Below the pieces are notes generated by a model that had not been told where the DNA came from, made no database searches, and was given only the letters and a program-made list of their open reading frames with translations. A stretch of DNA of 64,000 nt. Source: Campylobacter concisus (GTDB taxonomy: Bacteria > Campylobacterota > Campylobacteria > Campylobacterales > Campylobacteraceae). The stretch is taken from positions 1,488,001 to 1,552,000 of the forward strand of contig NZ_CP060705.1 in NCBI RefSeq assembly GCF_003048835.2, given 5' to 3'. Positions 18,002 to 27,368 of this stretch are shown here, piece after piece. Position numbers and translations under genes: made by a program. Within the stretch, counting starts at the first letter, position 1, and each line of letters begins with the position of its first letter.

Positions 18002-18694
18002 ATGAAGACATTAGGCATCATAGGCGGCATGGGACCACTTGCCACGGCTGATTTATACAAGAAGATCATCGATATAACCCCAGCAACTTGCGATCAAGAG
18101 CACCTACACATCGTTATCGACTCATACGCTCAGATAGAAGATAGGACAAAATTCATCATGGGCGAGGGAGAAAGTCCGCTTCCAAAGCTAATTCAAAGTG
18201 CCAAACTTTTAAAAAATGCAGGATGCGAGGCAATGCTAATGGCTTGTAACACAGCTCACTACTTTGCCCCAAGTATCGAAAAAGAGGCTGGAGTGAAAAT
18301 TTTGCACATTGCAAAAGTTACCATAGATGCCTTGCAAAAGAAATATCCACACGCTAAAAATATCGCTGTCATCGCAACAAGTGGCACAAAAAAAGCTGGC
18401 GTTTATGATCAAATTTTAAAAGAGCGCGGGCTAAAGAGCGTCGATTTTAGCAAAGAGACGCAAGATGTCATCATGGAGTGCATCTACAAAGGCGTCAAAG
18501 CTGGCAAGCTAGAAGAGTATGTGCCAGTGTTTTATGAAGTGCTTTCTAACATTGAAGCTGACGTTTATATCGCAGGCTGCACCGAGATACCGATGTTTTT
18601 ACCATTTATCAGCAGCGAGTATAAATTTATAGATGCGACATTTGAGCTAGCAAAAGCTGGCGTAGAATTTGGACTAGAAAAGAGAGTATTTTGA
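18002..18694 (+). CDS. Aspartate/glutamate racemase family protein
   Basis: A 230-residue PLP-independent racemase. The N-terminal IIGGMGPLATADLY block and the two catalytic cysteine motifs, MACNTAH (near 81) and AGCTEIP (near 195), are intact. It interconverts L- and D-aspartate or a related amino acid; exact specificity cannot be read. It is monocistronic, with a strong GGAGGAG site, and ends three bases before a perfect palindromic terminator. Confidence 0.88.
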   Translation: MKTLGIIGGMGPLATADLYKKIIDITPATCDQEHLHIVIDSYAQIEDRTKFIMGEGESPLPKLIQSAKLLKNAGCEAMLMACNTAHYFAPSIEKEAGVKILHIAKVTIDALQKKYPHAKNIAVIATSGTKKAGVYDQILKERGLKSVDFSKETQDVIMECIYKGVKAGKLEEYVPVFYEVLSNIEADVYIAGCTEIPMFLPFISSEYKFIDATFELAKAGVEFGLEKRVF

Positions 18695-18696
18695 TT

Positions 18697-18729
18697 AAAT
18701 TTAGCCAGATATCTGGCTAAATTTTTGTT
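18697..18729 (+). terminator. Palindromic terminator after the racemase gene
   Basis: A perfect 28-base palindrome, aaatttagccagat|atctggctaaattt, is followed by TTGTTTT. It is the first copy of the decaying repeat described in the next entry. Confidence 0.7.
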
Positions 18730-19140
18730 TTAACTACAAAAAACCCTACAACTTATACTAAAAACAACAGCGACTTTTTATAGTTGAAATTTGAGATCAA
18801 ATTTAGCTGGAGTGTTCTGGCTAAATTTTAAATTTTTAACTTCAAAGACCACGCTACTTACAATAATTTTTTATATTAGGAATTTTGAAATTTAAAGAGA
18901 TTGCAAAATATTTTAAATTTAACTGGGGCATTCAGGCTGAAATTTGATTTTTAACTAAAAGGATCGCTTGTATTAAAATTTCTGATATTAGGCAATTAAA
19001 TTTTTCAAGCTTTTACAAAAAGCAAATTTTATAGTGAAATTTAGAAAGTATCTTTAAATTCTGATTGAGGTATTTTATAAAAATTTTCAAATTTCATATT
19101 AGAAATTTAAAAGTGAGCTATATTTTTACTATTTGATAGT
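18697..19140. repeat. Decaying tandem repeat (three recognisable copies, possibly a fourth)
   Basis: This gene-free stretch holds units that begin with a hairpin, AAATTTAGC(T/C)(G/A)G...GGCTAAATTT: 18697, 18799 and 18915. Each is followed by a TTTTAACT.(A)CAAA-like segment and, further on, by a TATATTAGGAATTTTGAAATTTAAA-like segment (near 18870, 18980 and 19098). Spacing of the hairpins is 102 and 116 bases. Copies 2 and 3 have mutated stems. I see no reading frame, RNA gene or mobile-element end. Confidence 0.55.
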
Positions 19141-19144
19141 TTAA

Positions 19145-19181
19145 ATTTAAAAAGCCTTGTAGGCAAAATACCCACAAGGCT
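19145..19181 (-). terminator. Intrinsic terminator after pckA
   Basis: On the minus strand an 8-bp stem, AGCCTTGT...ACAAGGCT, with further inner GGT/GCC pairing, is followed by TTTTTAAATTT. Confidence 0.75.
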
Positions 19182-19187
19182 ATAAAT

Positions 19188-20765
19188 TTATGCTGTTGGG
19201 CCAGCTTTGGCGTACTCAACGCCCTCTTTTACATCTTCGTAGCGTTTGAAATTTTCAACAAACATTTTAGCGAGCTTGTCGCGTGAAATATTGTACTCAG
19301 CTGGGTGTGTCCATGTATTTATTGGATTTAGCAGTTTTGTCTCTACACCATCAAGCTCTTTTGGGATAGCGAAGTTAAATTTATCAAAATTTTCAAATTC
19401 GCATTTTGTGATGCTACCGTCTAAGATCGCATTTATGCAAGCACGTGTTGCTTTTATGCTCATACGCTTGCCAACGCCGTAAGCACCACCGCTCCAGCCT
19501 GTATTTACAAGATAGACATTAACACCGTGCTTATCGATCTTCTCGCCAAGCAATTTTGCATAGACAGTTGGGTGAAGCGGCATAAATGGCTCGCCAAAGC
19601 AAGCGCTAAAAGTAGCGACTGGCTCGGTGATACCGCGCTCTGTGCCAGCAACTTTTGCTGTGTAGCCACTTAAAAAATAATACATCGCCTGCTCTTTTGT
19701 TAGCTTTGCAACTGGAGGAAGCACGCCAAAAGCGTCAGCGCTTAAAAAGATGATATTTTTTGGATGGCCAGCGCTTGAGCTTGGCTCGTAGTTGTCGATG
19801 TGATAGATCGGATAGCTCACGCGTGTGTTTTCGGTCTTTGAGCCATCTTTATAATCAACCACGCCATTTTCGTCAGCCACGACGTTTTCAAGTAGCGCGT
19901 CACGCCTGATCGCTGCGTAAATTTCTGGCTCACTGCTTGGATCAAGGTTGATGCATTTTGCGTAGCAGCCGCCCTCAAAGTTAAACACGCCATCATCGTC
20001 CCAACCGTGCTCGTCATCGCCTATTAGTTTGCGTTTTGGATCGGTTGAAAGTGTCGTTTTACCAGTGCCAGATAGGCCGAAAAATAGCGCTGTATCGCCC
20101 TTCTCGCCTACGTTTGCAGAGCAGTGCATGCTTAGTTTGCCCTCAAGTGGCAACCAGTAGTTCATCATAGAAAAAATACCCTTTTTCATCTCGCCGCCAT
20201 ACCATGTGCCGCCGATCACTGCGACATTTTCCTCGACGTTAAAGATGACAAAGACTTCTGAGTGCAGCCCATCAGCCTTGTAGTCCTCATTTTTTGTCTT
20301 GCAGGCGTTATATACTACAAAATCAGGCTCAAATTTAGCCAGCTCTGCTTCACTTGGACGGATGAACATATTTTTTACAAAGTGCGCTTGCCACGCTACT
20401 TCAGTGACAAAACGAACTGATTTTTTGCTCTTTTTACTAGCTCCACAAAATGCGTCTTGTATGAAAATTTCCTTGCCACTTAGTTGCTCTTTTGCTTTTT
20501 TAAGAAGCTTATCAAATAGCTCTTTTGTGATAGGCTGATTTATCTTGCCCCAAGCGATGTATTTTTGACTTGGATCTTGCTTGACAAAATACTTGTCTTT
20601 TGGGCTTCTGCCTGTAAAAATTCCAGTATCGACCATAAATGTGCCATTACTTGAGACTCTGCCCTCGTTATTTGCCTTTTCAAGCTCAAAAAGCTCGTCG
20701 TAGCTTAGATTGTGATTTATCTTTTTGATCTCTTTTAGACCTAGCTCGTCTAGCTTATTTATCAT
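19188..20765 (-). CDS. pckA: Phosphoenolpyruvate carboxykinase (ATP)
   Basis: A 525-residue ATP-type PEPCK. The P-loop [14 protein letters not shown] (near 230), the metal/oxaloacetate-site GDDEHGW and the Arg-rich [11 protein letters not shown] near the N-terminus are all present. It converts oxaloacetate to PEP for gluconeogenesis, which matters in an organism living on amino and organic acids. It stands 100 bases downstream of pycB on the same strand, so the carboxylase and PEPCK together link pyruvate to PEP. It ends at a strong terminator. Confidence 0.96.
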   Translation of the reverse strand: MINKLDELGLKEIKKINHNLSYDELFELEKANNEGRVSSNGTFMVDTGIFTGRSPKDKYFVKQDPSQKYIAWGKINQPITKELFDKLLKKAKEQLSGKEIFIQDAFCGASKKSKKSVRFVTEVAWQAHFVKNMFIRPSEAELAKFEPDFVVYNACKTKNEDYKADGLHSEVFVIFNVEENVAVIGGTWYGGEMKKGIFSMMNYWLPLEGKLSMHCSANVGEKGDTALFFGLSGTGKTTLSTDPKRKLIGDDEHGWDDDGVFNFEGGCYAKCINLDPSSEPEIYAAIRRDALLENVVADENGVVDYKDGSKTENTRVSYPIYHIDNYEPSSSAGHPKNIIFLSADAFGVLPPVAKLTKEQAMYYFLSGYTAKVAGTERGITEPVATFSACFGEPFMPLHPTVYAKLLGEKIDKHGVNVYLVNTGWSGGAYGVGKRMSIKATRACINAILDGSITKCEFENFDKFNFAIPKELDGVETKLLNPINTWTHPAEYNISRDKLAKMFVENFKRYEDVKEGVEYAKAGPTA

Positions 20766-20867
20766 GTTGTTTCCTTTTAAATTTTCGTTTCTTTATAAAT
20801 TTGACCTAAAAGTCATCAAAATGTTAATCAAATTTCGCTTAACACTATCTTTTTAAAAGTGGCAAAT

Positions 20868-22670
20868 TTATTTAAATCTAGCCACCACTTGATTGTTCGC
20901 GACACTTTGACCTTTACTAACCTCTATAGAGCCTATGATGCCATCTTTTGGGGCTTTGACCTCTATCTCCATCTTCATCGCTTCAAGCACAACTATGGCC
21001 TGACCTTTTTTGACATGATCTCCTGCGCTAACTAAAATTTTATGCACAGCGCCTGGCAAGCTTGCAACGATATCATTTTCTGTTGCGCCTGCTACTGCAC
21101 TTTTGGCACTTTTTACGCTCTTGCCTTCAACTTCAGTGATTGATTTTACTTGGATGCTGTCGTTAAAGCCTTCGCTTACTTCAACGTTGTAGCGGCTACC
21201 ATTTACCACGACGCTATATCTGCCGCTTTGAGTTTGTCTGCCATCGTTTGCCTTAGTGTTTGGATCAACTTTTCTTACATTTACTTTGGCTTCGCCTTTT
21301 AAGAACGCGATACCTTTTTCTTTACAAGCTGCTGCTATAAAGACGTTTTCTTCGGTAACCTTGATCTTATTTTGTTTTAAAATTTCTTTCACATGCGCAA
21401 GCGACTTACTCTCATCTTTATCGGCTATATCAACTGCATGTTTTGTAGTTGGTTTTAAGCCTAGTTGCTCACTAGCAAGCTTAATGATCTCTTTATCAGG
21501 CGTAACTGGGGTCTTGCCAAAGTAGCCAAGCACCATTTTACCGTATCCCTCAGCGATCTTTTTCCACTTGCCAAACATCACGTTGTTAAATGCTTGTTGG
21601 AAGTAAAACTGGCTAACAGGGGTTACTGAAGTGCCGTATCCGCCCTTTTGCACCACTTCGCGCATAGCAAGGATGACCTCTGGGAATTTATCTAAGATGT
21701 TGTTATCTCTCATCATCTGAGTATTTGCAGTGAGCGCGCCACCAGGCATCGGTGAAAATGGTATTAGAGGGCTTACTTGCACAGCTTCAGGTGGTAAGAA
21801 ATACTCTTTTAAACAATCATTCAAAACGCTTTCGTATTTTAAAATTTTCTCCACATCAAGGCCGCCAAGATCGTAGTTTTTGCCTTTTACTGCGTGAAGC
21901 ATGGTTAGGATATCTGGCTGACTTGTACCGCCACTTACTGGGCTTGCGGCTAGGTCTATACCATCGACACCAGCTTCAAGCGCTGCAAGATAGCAAGCCA
22001 CGCTTACGCCTGCAGTTTCATGCGTGTGAAGTCTGATGTGGGTTTTTTCTGGGAGTAGCTTTCTAGCCATTTTTATGGTTTCATAGACCTTTTGTGGGCT
22101 ACTTGTGCCACTTGCATCTTTAAAGCAAACGCTGTGATAAGGGATACTTGCATCTAAAATTTCTCTTAAAATTTTCTCATAAAATTTAACATCATGAGCT
22201 CCCACACAGCCACTAGGCAGATCCATCATAGTAACGACGACTTCGTGTTTTAGCCCGTGATGAGCGATCCTCTCGCCTGAATATTTTAAATTTTCAACAT
22301 CATTTAGTGCGTCAAAATTTCTAATAGTAGTGGTTCCATGTTTTTTGAAAAGTTTTGCGTGAAGGTCAATTAGTTCGCGGCTACCGGTGTCAAGTGTGAC
22401 GGTATTTACGCCCCTGCTTAGGGTTTGAAGGTTTGCTTTTGGTCCTACGATGCTTCTAAATTTATCCATCATCGCAAAAGCGTCTTCATTTAGGTAAAAA
22501 TAAAGGCTTTGAAATCTCGCTCCTCCGCCAAATTCAAAATGCTCTATGCCAGCCTCTTTGGCTGCTTCAAGCGCGGGCAAAAAGTCGTTCATAAGCACCC
22601 TAGCGCCATAAACCGACTGAAAGCCATCTCTAAAGGTCGTATCCATAACATCGATAAATTTCTTTGCCAT
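20868..22670 (-). CDS. pycB: Pyruvate carboxylase subunit B / biotin-dependent carboxyltransferase
   Basis: A 600-residue two-domain protein. The N-terminal carboxyltransferase TIM barrel is marked by DVMDTTFRDGFQSVYG, IRLHTHETAGVS and the metal-site region. The C-terminal biotinyl domain carries VLEAMKMEIEVKAPKDG, with the biotinylated Lys of the AMKM motif near 560. In Campylobacter this is the B subunit of two-subunit pyruvate carboxylase; an oxaloacetate decarboxylase alpha subunit has the same architecture and cannot be excluded. Subunit A is not in this window. It lies upstream of pckA. Confidence 0.9.
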   Translation of the reverse strand: MAKKFIDVMDTTFRDGFQSVYGARVLMNDFLPALEAAKEAGIEHFEFGGGARFQSLYFYLNEDAFAMMDKFRSIVGPKANLQTLSRGVNTVTLDTGSRELIDLHAKLFKKHGTTTIRNFDALNDVENLKYSGERIAHHGLKHEVVVTMMDLPSGCVGAHDVKFYEKILREILDASIPYHSVCFKDASGTSSPQKVYETIKMARKLLPEKTHIRLHTHETAGVSVACYLAALEAGVDGIDLAASPVSGGTSQPDILTMLHAVKGKNYDLGGLDVEKILKYESVLNDCLKEYFLPPEAVQVSPLIPFSPMPGGALTANTQMMRDNNILDKFPEVILAMREVVQKGGYGTSVTPVSQFYFQQAFNNVMFGKWKKIAEGYGKMVLGYFGKTPVTPDKEIIKLASEQLGLKPTTKHAVDIADKDESKSLAHVKEILKQNKIKVTEENVFIAAACKEKGIAFLKGEAKVNVRKVDPNTKANDGRQTQSGRYSVVVNGSRYNVEVSEGFNDSIQVKSITEVEGKSVKSAKSAVAGATENDIVASLPGAVHKILVSAGDHVKKGQAIVVLEAMKMEIEVKAPKDGIIGSIEVSKGQSVANNQVVARFK

Positions 22671-22713
22671 ATTTCACCTCATTAAATTTATAAATTTACT
22701 AAAAAGCGATCAT

Positions 22714-22754
22714 AAAAAATGGCTAAATTTGACAGAAACTCAAATTAGCCATTT
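22714..22754 (-). terminator. Intrinsic terminator of the NSS/TRAP operon
   Basis: On the minus strand AAAATGGCTAA...TTAGCCATTTT forms a long stem followed by TTTATG. It separates the transport operon from pycB. Confidence 0.7.
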
Positions 22755-22759
22755 TGCTT

Positions 22760-22785
22760 GTTTTTGGTATTTTACAACCAAAAAC
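22760..22785 (-). terminator. Second hairpin directly after dctM
   Basis: A perfect 9-bp inverted repeat, GTTTTTGGT...ACCAAAAAC, lies 8 bases after the dctM stop codon and just ahead of the main terminator. It lacks a U-tract of its own and may protect the 3' end of the transcript. Confidence 0.4.
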
Positions 22786-22792
22786 TTTTATA

Positions 22793-24181
22793 TCATTTAA
22801 AAAGTGAGAGTAAGAAGTTAAATAATCCGCCGTGGCTCGCATCTAGCATCGGCTTTATCTCCATTAAAAATACGCAGAAAAAGACTAAAACTGCTACTTG
22901 GATGATGATGTAAGGCACCACGCCTTTATAAATAGCAGCTGTTTTTATCTCAGCAGGTGCGACTGATCTTAAGAAAAATAGACTAAAACCAAATGGCGGT
23001 GTCAAGAATGAAGTTTGTAAATTCATAGCAACTAGGATCGCTAGATAGACTGGATTTATGCCAAGTTTTGCGGCGATTGGCACCAAGATAGGAAGCACGA
23101 TATATGAAATTTCAACAAAATCGATAAAAAAGCCAAGCACAAAGATAACAGCCATACTAAAGATGATAAAGCCCCACTTCTCGCCTGGTAAATTTGTCAT
23201 GAAATTTTCAACTATCTCATCGCCTCCAGTGTAGCTAAAGACCATAGAAAAGGCAGTCGCGCCAACAAGTATGGCAAAGACTAAAGCTGTAGTTTTCACG
23301 CTCTCAGCCAAAGCCTCTTTCATCATAGAAAATGAAAATGTCCTATAAAACATAGAGAGAATGATAGCGCCCACGCAGCCAAATGCTGAACTTTCAGTCG
23401 GCGTAGCGATACCTGCAAAGATAGAGCCAAGCACGCAGATGACTAGTAAAAGTGGCGGGAAGATCGCGGTTAGCGCTCTAATGATCTGCTTAAATTTACT
23501 AACGCCACTCTCATCTTTTACGATAGGAGCGACCTCTGGCTTAAGATAAGCAACTATCAAAATATAAACTATATAAACGGCAACTAGCGTAAGTCCTGGC
23601 ACAACAGCTTGGTGAAAAAGCTCGCCAACTGGCACTGAGAAGATATCGCCCAAGATGATAAGCACGATAGAAGGAGGGATGATCTGACCAAGCGTACCAG
23701 CAGCGCATATCGTGCCACAACCTAGGGATTGATCATATTTATACTTTAGCATTACAGGCAAGCTTATAACGCCCATAGCAACGACGCTAGCTCCTACGAC
23801 GCCAGTAGATGCTGCAAGAAGCGCACCAACCAAGATAGTGCTAATAGCGATACCACCACGAATTTCTCCAAAGAGCATACCCATACTCTCAAGTAGTCTC
23901 TCAGCTAGCTTTGACTTTTGAAGCACTACGCCCATAAAGACAAAGAGTGGAACTGCTATAAAAATTCTACTCTCCATGATAGAAAAAATTCTATAAGGCA
24001 TGAAGTTAAACATATCTTTAAATACTTCTATACTGCCAAGTAGGCCATCGCCATCGCTAAGGCTCTCTACAACGCTGCCGACCATGCCAAATATCATCGC
24101 AACCGCACCAAAGGTAAATGCCACTGGAAAGCCAATGCCAAGCATCAATAGTGCGGCTATAAACATTATCAAACCAGCCAT
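22793..24181 (-). CDS. dctM: TRAP transporter large permease (DctM)
   Basis: A 462-residue polytopic TRAP large membrane subunit. Conserved features include the N-terminal GIGFPVAFTFGAVAMIFG, the GVVGASVVAMGVISLP segment, CAAGTLGQIIPPSIVLIILGD and the C-terminal LQTSFLTPPFGFSLFFLR. Length is slightly above the usual 430. It shares one base with the dctQ stop, so they are coupled. No periplasmic DctP-type binding protein is encoded beside it. It is the last gene of a five-gene operon with three NSS symporters. Confidence 0.93.
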   Translation of the reverse strand: MAGLIMFIAALLMLGIGFPVAFTFGAVAMIFGMVGSVVESLSDGDGLLGSIEVFKDMFNFMPYRIFSIMESRIFIAVPLFVFMGVVLQKSKLAERLLESMGMLFGEIRGGIAISTILVGALLAASTGVVGASVVAMGVISLPVMLKYKYDQSLGCGTICAAGTLGQIIPPSIVLIILGDIFSVPVGELFHQAVVPGLTLVAVYIVYILIVAYLKPEVAPIVKDESGVSKFKQIIRALTAIFPPLLLVICVLGSIFAGIATPTESSAFGCVGAIILSMFYRTFSFSMMKEALAESVKTTALVFAILVGATAFSMVFSYTGGDEIVENFMTNLPGEKWGFIIFSMAVIFVLGFFIDFVEISYIVLPILVPIAAKLGINPVYLAILVAMNLQTSFLTPPFGFSLFFLRSVAPAEIKTAAIYKGVVPYIIIQVAVLVFFCVFLMEIKPMLDASHGGLFNFLLSLFK

Positions 24182-24690
24182 TATTCCCCCTTTTTAGCTT
24201 TTTTGTAAAGATTGAAATTTCTTATAAAAAAGCCAATCGCAAAAAATACAAGTATGTAAAATGAAACAGGGATCATCGCTTTTATGATCCATCTGTGAGT
24301 AAGACCGCCTGGATCTGCGCTAGCCTCTGCTGAGCTATAAGCATCTCCTACAAATCCAAATGATAAATTTGAAACCAAAAGCGCAAATGGTATGACAAAA
24401 AATATAGTGCCAAGCATATTTACAAGGGCTTTGTTTTTTGGCGAAAATTTAGCATAAAAGATATCAACTCTAACATGTGCGTCCTCTTTTAGAGCATAGC
24501 TCATGCCAAGTAGAAATATCACAGCAAAAAAGTGCCACTCAAGCTCCTGAAATGCAACGTTGCCGTAAGAGAAAAAGTATCTTGCCACAACGTTAAAAAA
24601 TACGTCTATTATCATCAAAGCCATAATAAACATACAAATATAGCCGACTATATCACCAGCTTTGTCAAAAAATCTCTCAATCTTATCCAT
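24181..24690 (-). CDS. dctQ: TRAP transporter small permease (DctQ)
   Basis: A 169-residue protein with four hydrophobic segments and the DctQ signature (DVFFNVVARYFFSYGNVAFQELEWHFF, then LKEDAHVRVDIFYAKFSP). It forms the integral membrane domain together with DctM. Its start overlaps the third NSS gene by 8 nt, so it is embedded in that operon. The substrate binding protein needed for function must be encoded elsewhere or be absent. Confidence 0.92.
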   Translation of the reverse strand: MDKIERFFDKAGDIVGYICMFIMALMIIDVFFNVVARYFFSYGNVAFQELEWHFFAVIFLLGMSYALKEDAHVRVDIFYAKFSPKNKALVNMLGTIFFVIPFALLVSNLSFGFVGDAYSSAEASADPGGLTHRWIIKAMIPVSFYILVFFAIGFFIRNFNLYKKAKKGE

Positions 24691-26035
24691 TAAAAACCTT
24701 TAATAGTTCATTTATCATGATGATGAGCACACAAACTGGTGCTACATATCTTAGTAAAAAATACCATGTATTAAATACAAAATCACTCATATATGGGCTA
24801 AATAGCACATATAAAGCATCTTTTTTCATAAAATATCCTACAAATATCGCTCCACCGATACCGCTAATTGGTAGCAAGATATTTGAAGCAGTAAAGTCAA
24901 GGAAGTCAAAGAAATTTTTACCAAATATCATAAATTTATCGCCAACATTTTCTATATTTGATAAAAGACATAAAAATCCAACTATGAAAATCCCAGCTCC
25001 AACTATGCAAAGCGCTTTTTTCCTACTCATGCCATACTCTCTGATCAAGAAAAAGACAAATGGCTCAACGATGGAGATGGCTGAAGTGATACCAGCAAAG
25101 ATAAGTGCAGCAAAAAATGCTACAGCCAAAATTTGACCGATCGCGCCAAGCTTTGCAAATAGCGTTGGTAGCGAGATAAAGACAAGACCTGGTCCTTGAG
25201 ACGGAGTAGCGCCAAATTCAAATATAAAGGTAAAAATAACAAGACCTATCATAATAGCAAGCGCGATATTTATGAAGACGATACTAAGCGTTGAAGTGGC
25301 TAAATTTGTATCATCGCTTAGGCTAGCTGAATAAGTAATGATCGCTGCCATACCAAGAGATAGCGTCCAAAATGCAAGTCCAAGAGCAAGCAAGAGTGAG
25401 TTAAATGAAATTTTGCTAAAGTCTGGGATGAGTAAAAACTCGGCTGATTTTACAAAGCCATCCATCGTTATAGAGTAAAAAAGCATGATCAAAACCATGA
25501 TAAATAGGCTTGGCATCATCCAAACATTTAGCTTCTCTATGCCGCTTTTTACGCCTTTTGACAGGATGAAAAAGCAAGCTGCAAATGCTATAACAAAGTA
25601 AAGTGTCTGCTCGCCAAGACCATGCGTCAAAAGATCGTTAAATATCACTTTTGAGCTATCTATATCGCTTGGGAGGCCAGTAAATGAGAGCGTGAAATAT
25701 TTAAAGACCCAGCCGATGATCACGATATAGTATGATGAGATGATGGCCGCTGTCACCATGGCTAAAATTCCAACTAGTTGCCATAAATTTTTATTTTTAG
25801 CTGCTAGCTTTCTAAAAGCATTTACACTGTCGCTCTCGCTAAGCTTGCCGATACTAAGCTCTGCCATAAAGATAGGCACACCAACTAGAAAAGTTATCAA
25901 AAGATATAGGATAATAAACGCCGAACCGCCGTTTTCACCAACCATGTATGGAAATTTCCACGCATTACCAAGTCCGACCGCCGATCCAGCGACTGCTAAG
26001 ACATAGCCTATTTTAGAAAATTGTTCTTTTGCCAT
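24683..26035 (-). CDS. NSS-family Na+-dependent symporter, third copy
   Basis: A 450-residue neurotransmitter:sodium symporter (SNF family) with the TM1 signature GYVLAVAGSAVGLGNAWKFP, unwound TM6 region (ALGLAFWTLSLGMAAIITY) and about 11-12 membrane segments. Bacterial members take up amino acids with Na+. It begins one base after the second copy ends. The three copies share the same length and core motifs and arose by tandem duplication. Confidence 0.92.
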   Translation of the reverse strand: MAKEQFSKIGYVLAVAGSAVGLGNAWKFPYMVGENGGSAFIILYLLITFLVGVPIFMAELSIGKLSESDSVNAFRKLAAKNKNLWQLVGILAMVTAAIISSYYIVIIGWVFKYFTLSFTGLPSDIDSSKVIFNDLLTHGLGEQTLYFVIAFAACFFILSKGVKSGIEKLNVWMMPSLFIMVLIMLFYSITMDGFVKSAEFLLIPDFSKISFNSLLLALGLAFWTLSLGMAAIITYSASLSDDTNLATSTLSIVFINIALAIMIGLVIFTFIFEFGATPSQGPGLVFISLPTLFAKLGAIGQILAVAFFAALIFAGITSAISIVEPFVFFLIREYGMSRKKALCIVGAGIFIVGFLCLLSNIENVGDKFMIFGKNFFDFLDFTASNILLPISGIGGAIFVGYFMKKDALYVLFSPYMSDFVFNTWYFLLRYVAPVCVLIIMINELLKVFNG

Positions 26036-26036
26036 A

Positions 26037-27368
26037 TTATGAGATCTCCCTTATTAACACCACCAGAACTAAAAGTGGAGCCACAAATCTAATTAAAAAA
26101 TACCAAATGTTAAATACAACCTTGCCCATATAAGGCAAAAATAGCTCTTTTAAAAGCTCAAATTTTACAAAGTATCCAACAAAGATAGCAAACAAGATGC
26201 CACCAAGCGGGAGCATGATGTTTGAGCTGAGATAATCAAGCAGGTCAAAAAAGCTCTTACCAAAAAATGTAAGTACATCTTTAAATTCGTTTGTGCCACT
26301 TAATGCGCATAAAATTCCTAAAATATAAACCACGCAAGCGACGATTAGGATCGATTTGTTTCTACTAAAATTTAGGCTTTTGCTTAAGAAAAATATAAAC
26401 GGTTCAACCATCGAGATAACCGAGGTGATGCCAGCAAAAAATAGCGATATAAAAAATGTAAATGCCAAGAAATTTCCAAGCAAGCCAAGCTTAGCAAATA
26501 GCGTTGGTAGCGATATGAAAGCAAGCCCTGCGCCTTTTGATGGCTCTGAGCCAAACTCAAATGTAAATGTAAAGACGATAAGGCCGATGATGACGCTTAT
26601 TATGATATTTGCAAAGACGACATAGAGCGATGAGGTAAATAAATTTGTATCGTCGCTTAGACTTGATGAGTAAGTAAGTATGCAGCCAATGCCAACGCAC
26701 ATCGTAAAAAAAGCAAGTCCAAGAGCGTTTAAAACAGCTGCTTGATCTATCTTTGAAAAATCGGGCACTAGTAGAAATTTAGCCGCTTTATCAAAGCCCT
26801 CCATGCCAAAAGAGTAGCCAAGCATAAGCAAAAGCAAGATAAAAAGAGCTGGTATGAGATAGACATTTATGCGCTCTATGCCGCTTTTTACGCCTTTTGT
26901 AAGGATGAAAAAGTAGGCAAAAAATGCGATACTAAAGTATAAAATTTGCTCTCCTATGCCATTTGAGGTGAAATTTACAAAAAGCGTCTCTGAACTTGCG
27001 ATATCTTTAGGTAGCTCGCTAAGACTTAAAATGACGTATTTTAAAACCCAGCCAATGATGAGTGTGTAAAAAGATGCGATAAATAGCCCAGTCACCATGA
27101 TAATACCGGCAAATTTCCAAGAGCTTGCCCCTTTTGTAGCTAGAGATTTAAACGCTCCAACCGTATCAAGGCGTGAAATTTTACCCATCGCCATCTCAGC
27201 AAAAAATATGCTAAGACCAACAGCAAAGGCAAAAAATAGATATATAAGGATAAATGCCGAACCGCCGTTACTGCCAACCATGTATGGAAATTTCCAAGCA
27301 TTACCAAGGCCAATAGCCGCTCCAATTATAGAAAGGATAAAGCCAATTTTACTAAATCTCTCTGCCAT
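26037..27368 (-). CDS. NSS-family Na+-dependent symporter, second copy
   Basis: A 443-residue paralogue of its neighbours with TM1 motif GFILSIIGAAIGLGNAWKFP. Differences from the other copies around TM1 (IIGAA for AGSAV) and in TM6 (FFTMCVGIGCILTY) lie near the substrate site and suggest a different amino-acid preference; this is inference. Its ATG shares one base with the stop codon of the first copy. Confidence 0.92.
   Translation of the reverse strand: MAERFSKIGFILSIIGAAIGLGNAWKFPYMVGSNGGSAFILIYLFFAFAVGLSIFFAEMAMGKISRLDTVGAFKSLATKGASSWKFAGIIMVTGLFIASFYTLIIGWVLKYVILSLSELPKDIASSETLFVNFTSNGIGEQILYFSIAFFAYFFILTKGVKSGIERINVYLIPALFILLLLMLGYSFGMEGFDKAAKFLLVPDFSKIDQAAVLNALGLAFFTMCVGIGCILTYSSSLSDDTNLFTSSLYVVFANIIISVIIGLIVFTFTFEFGSEPSKGAGLAFISLPTLFAKLGLLGNFLAFTFFISLFFAGITSVISMVEPFIFFLSKSLNFSRNKSILIVACVVYILGILCALSGTNEFKDVLTFFGKSFFDLLDYLSSNIMLPLGGILFAIFVGYFVKFELLKELFLPYMGKVVFNIWYFLIRFVAPLLVLVVLIREIS

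Noticed and set aside
18695-19187. CRISPR array or small RNA in the 490-base gap
   Set aside because: The repeats are unequal, drifting and start with terminator palindromes; there are no regular spacers and no promoter-plus-terminator RNA gene pattern.
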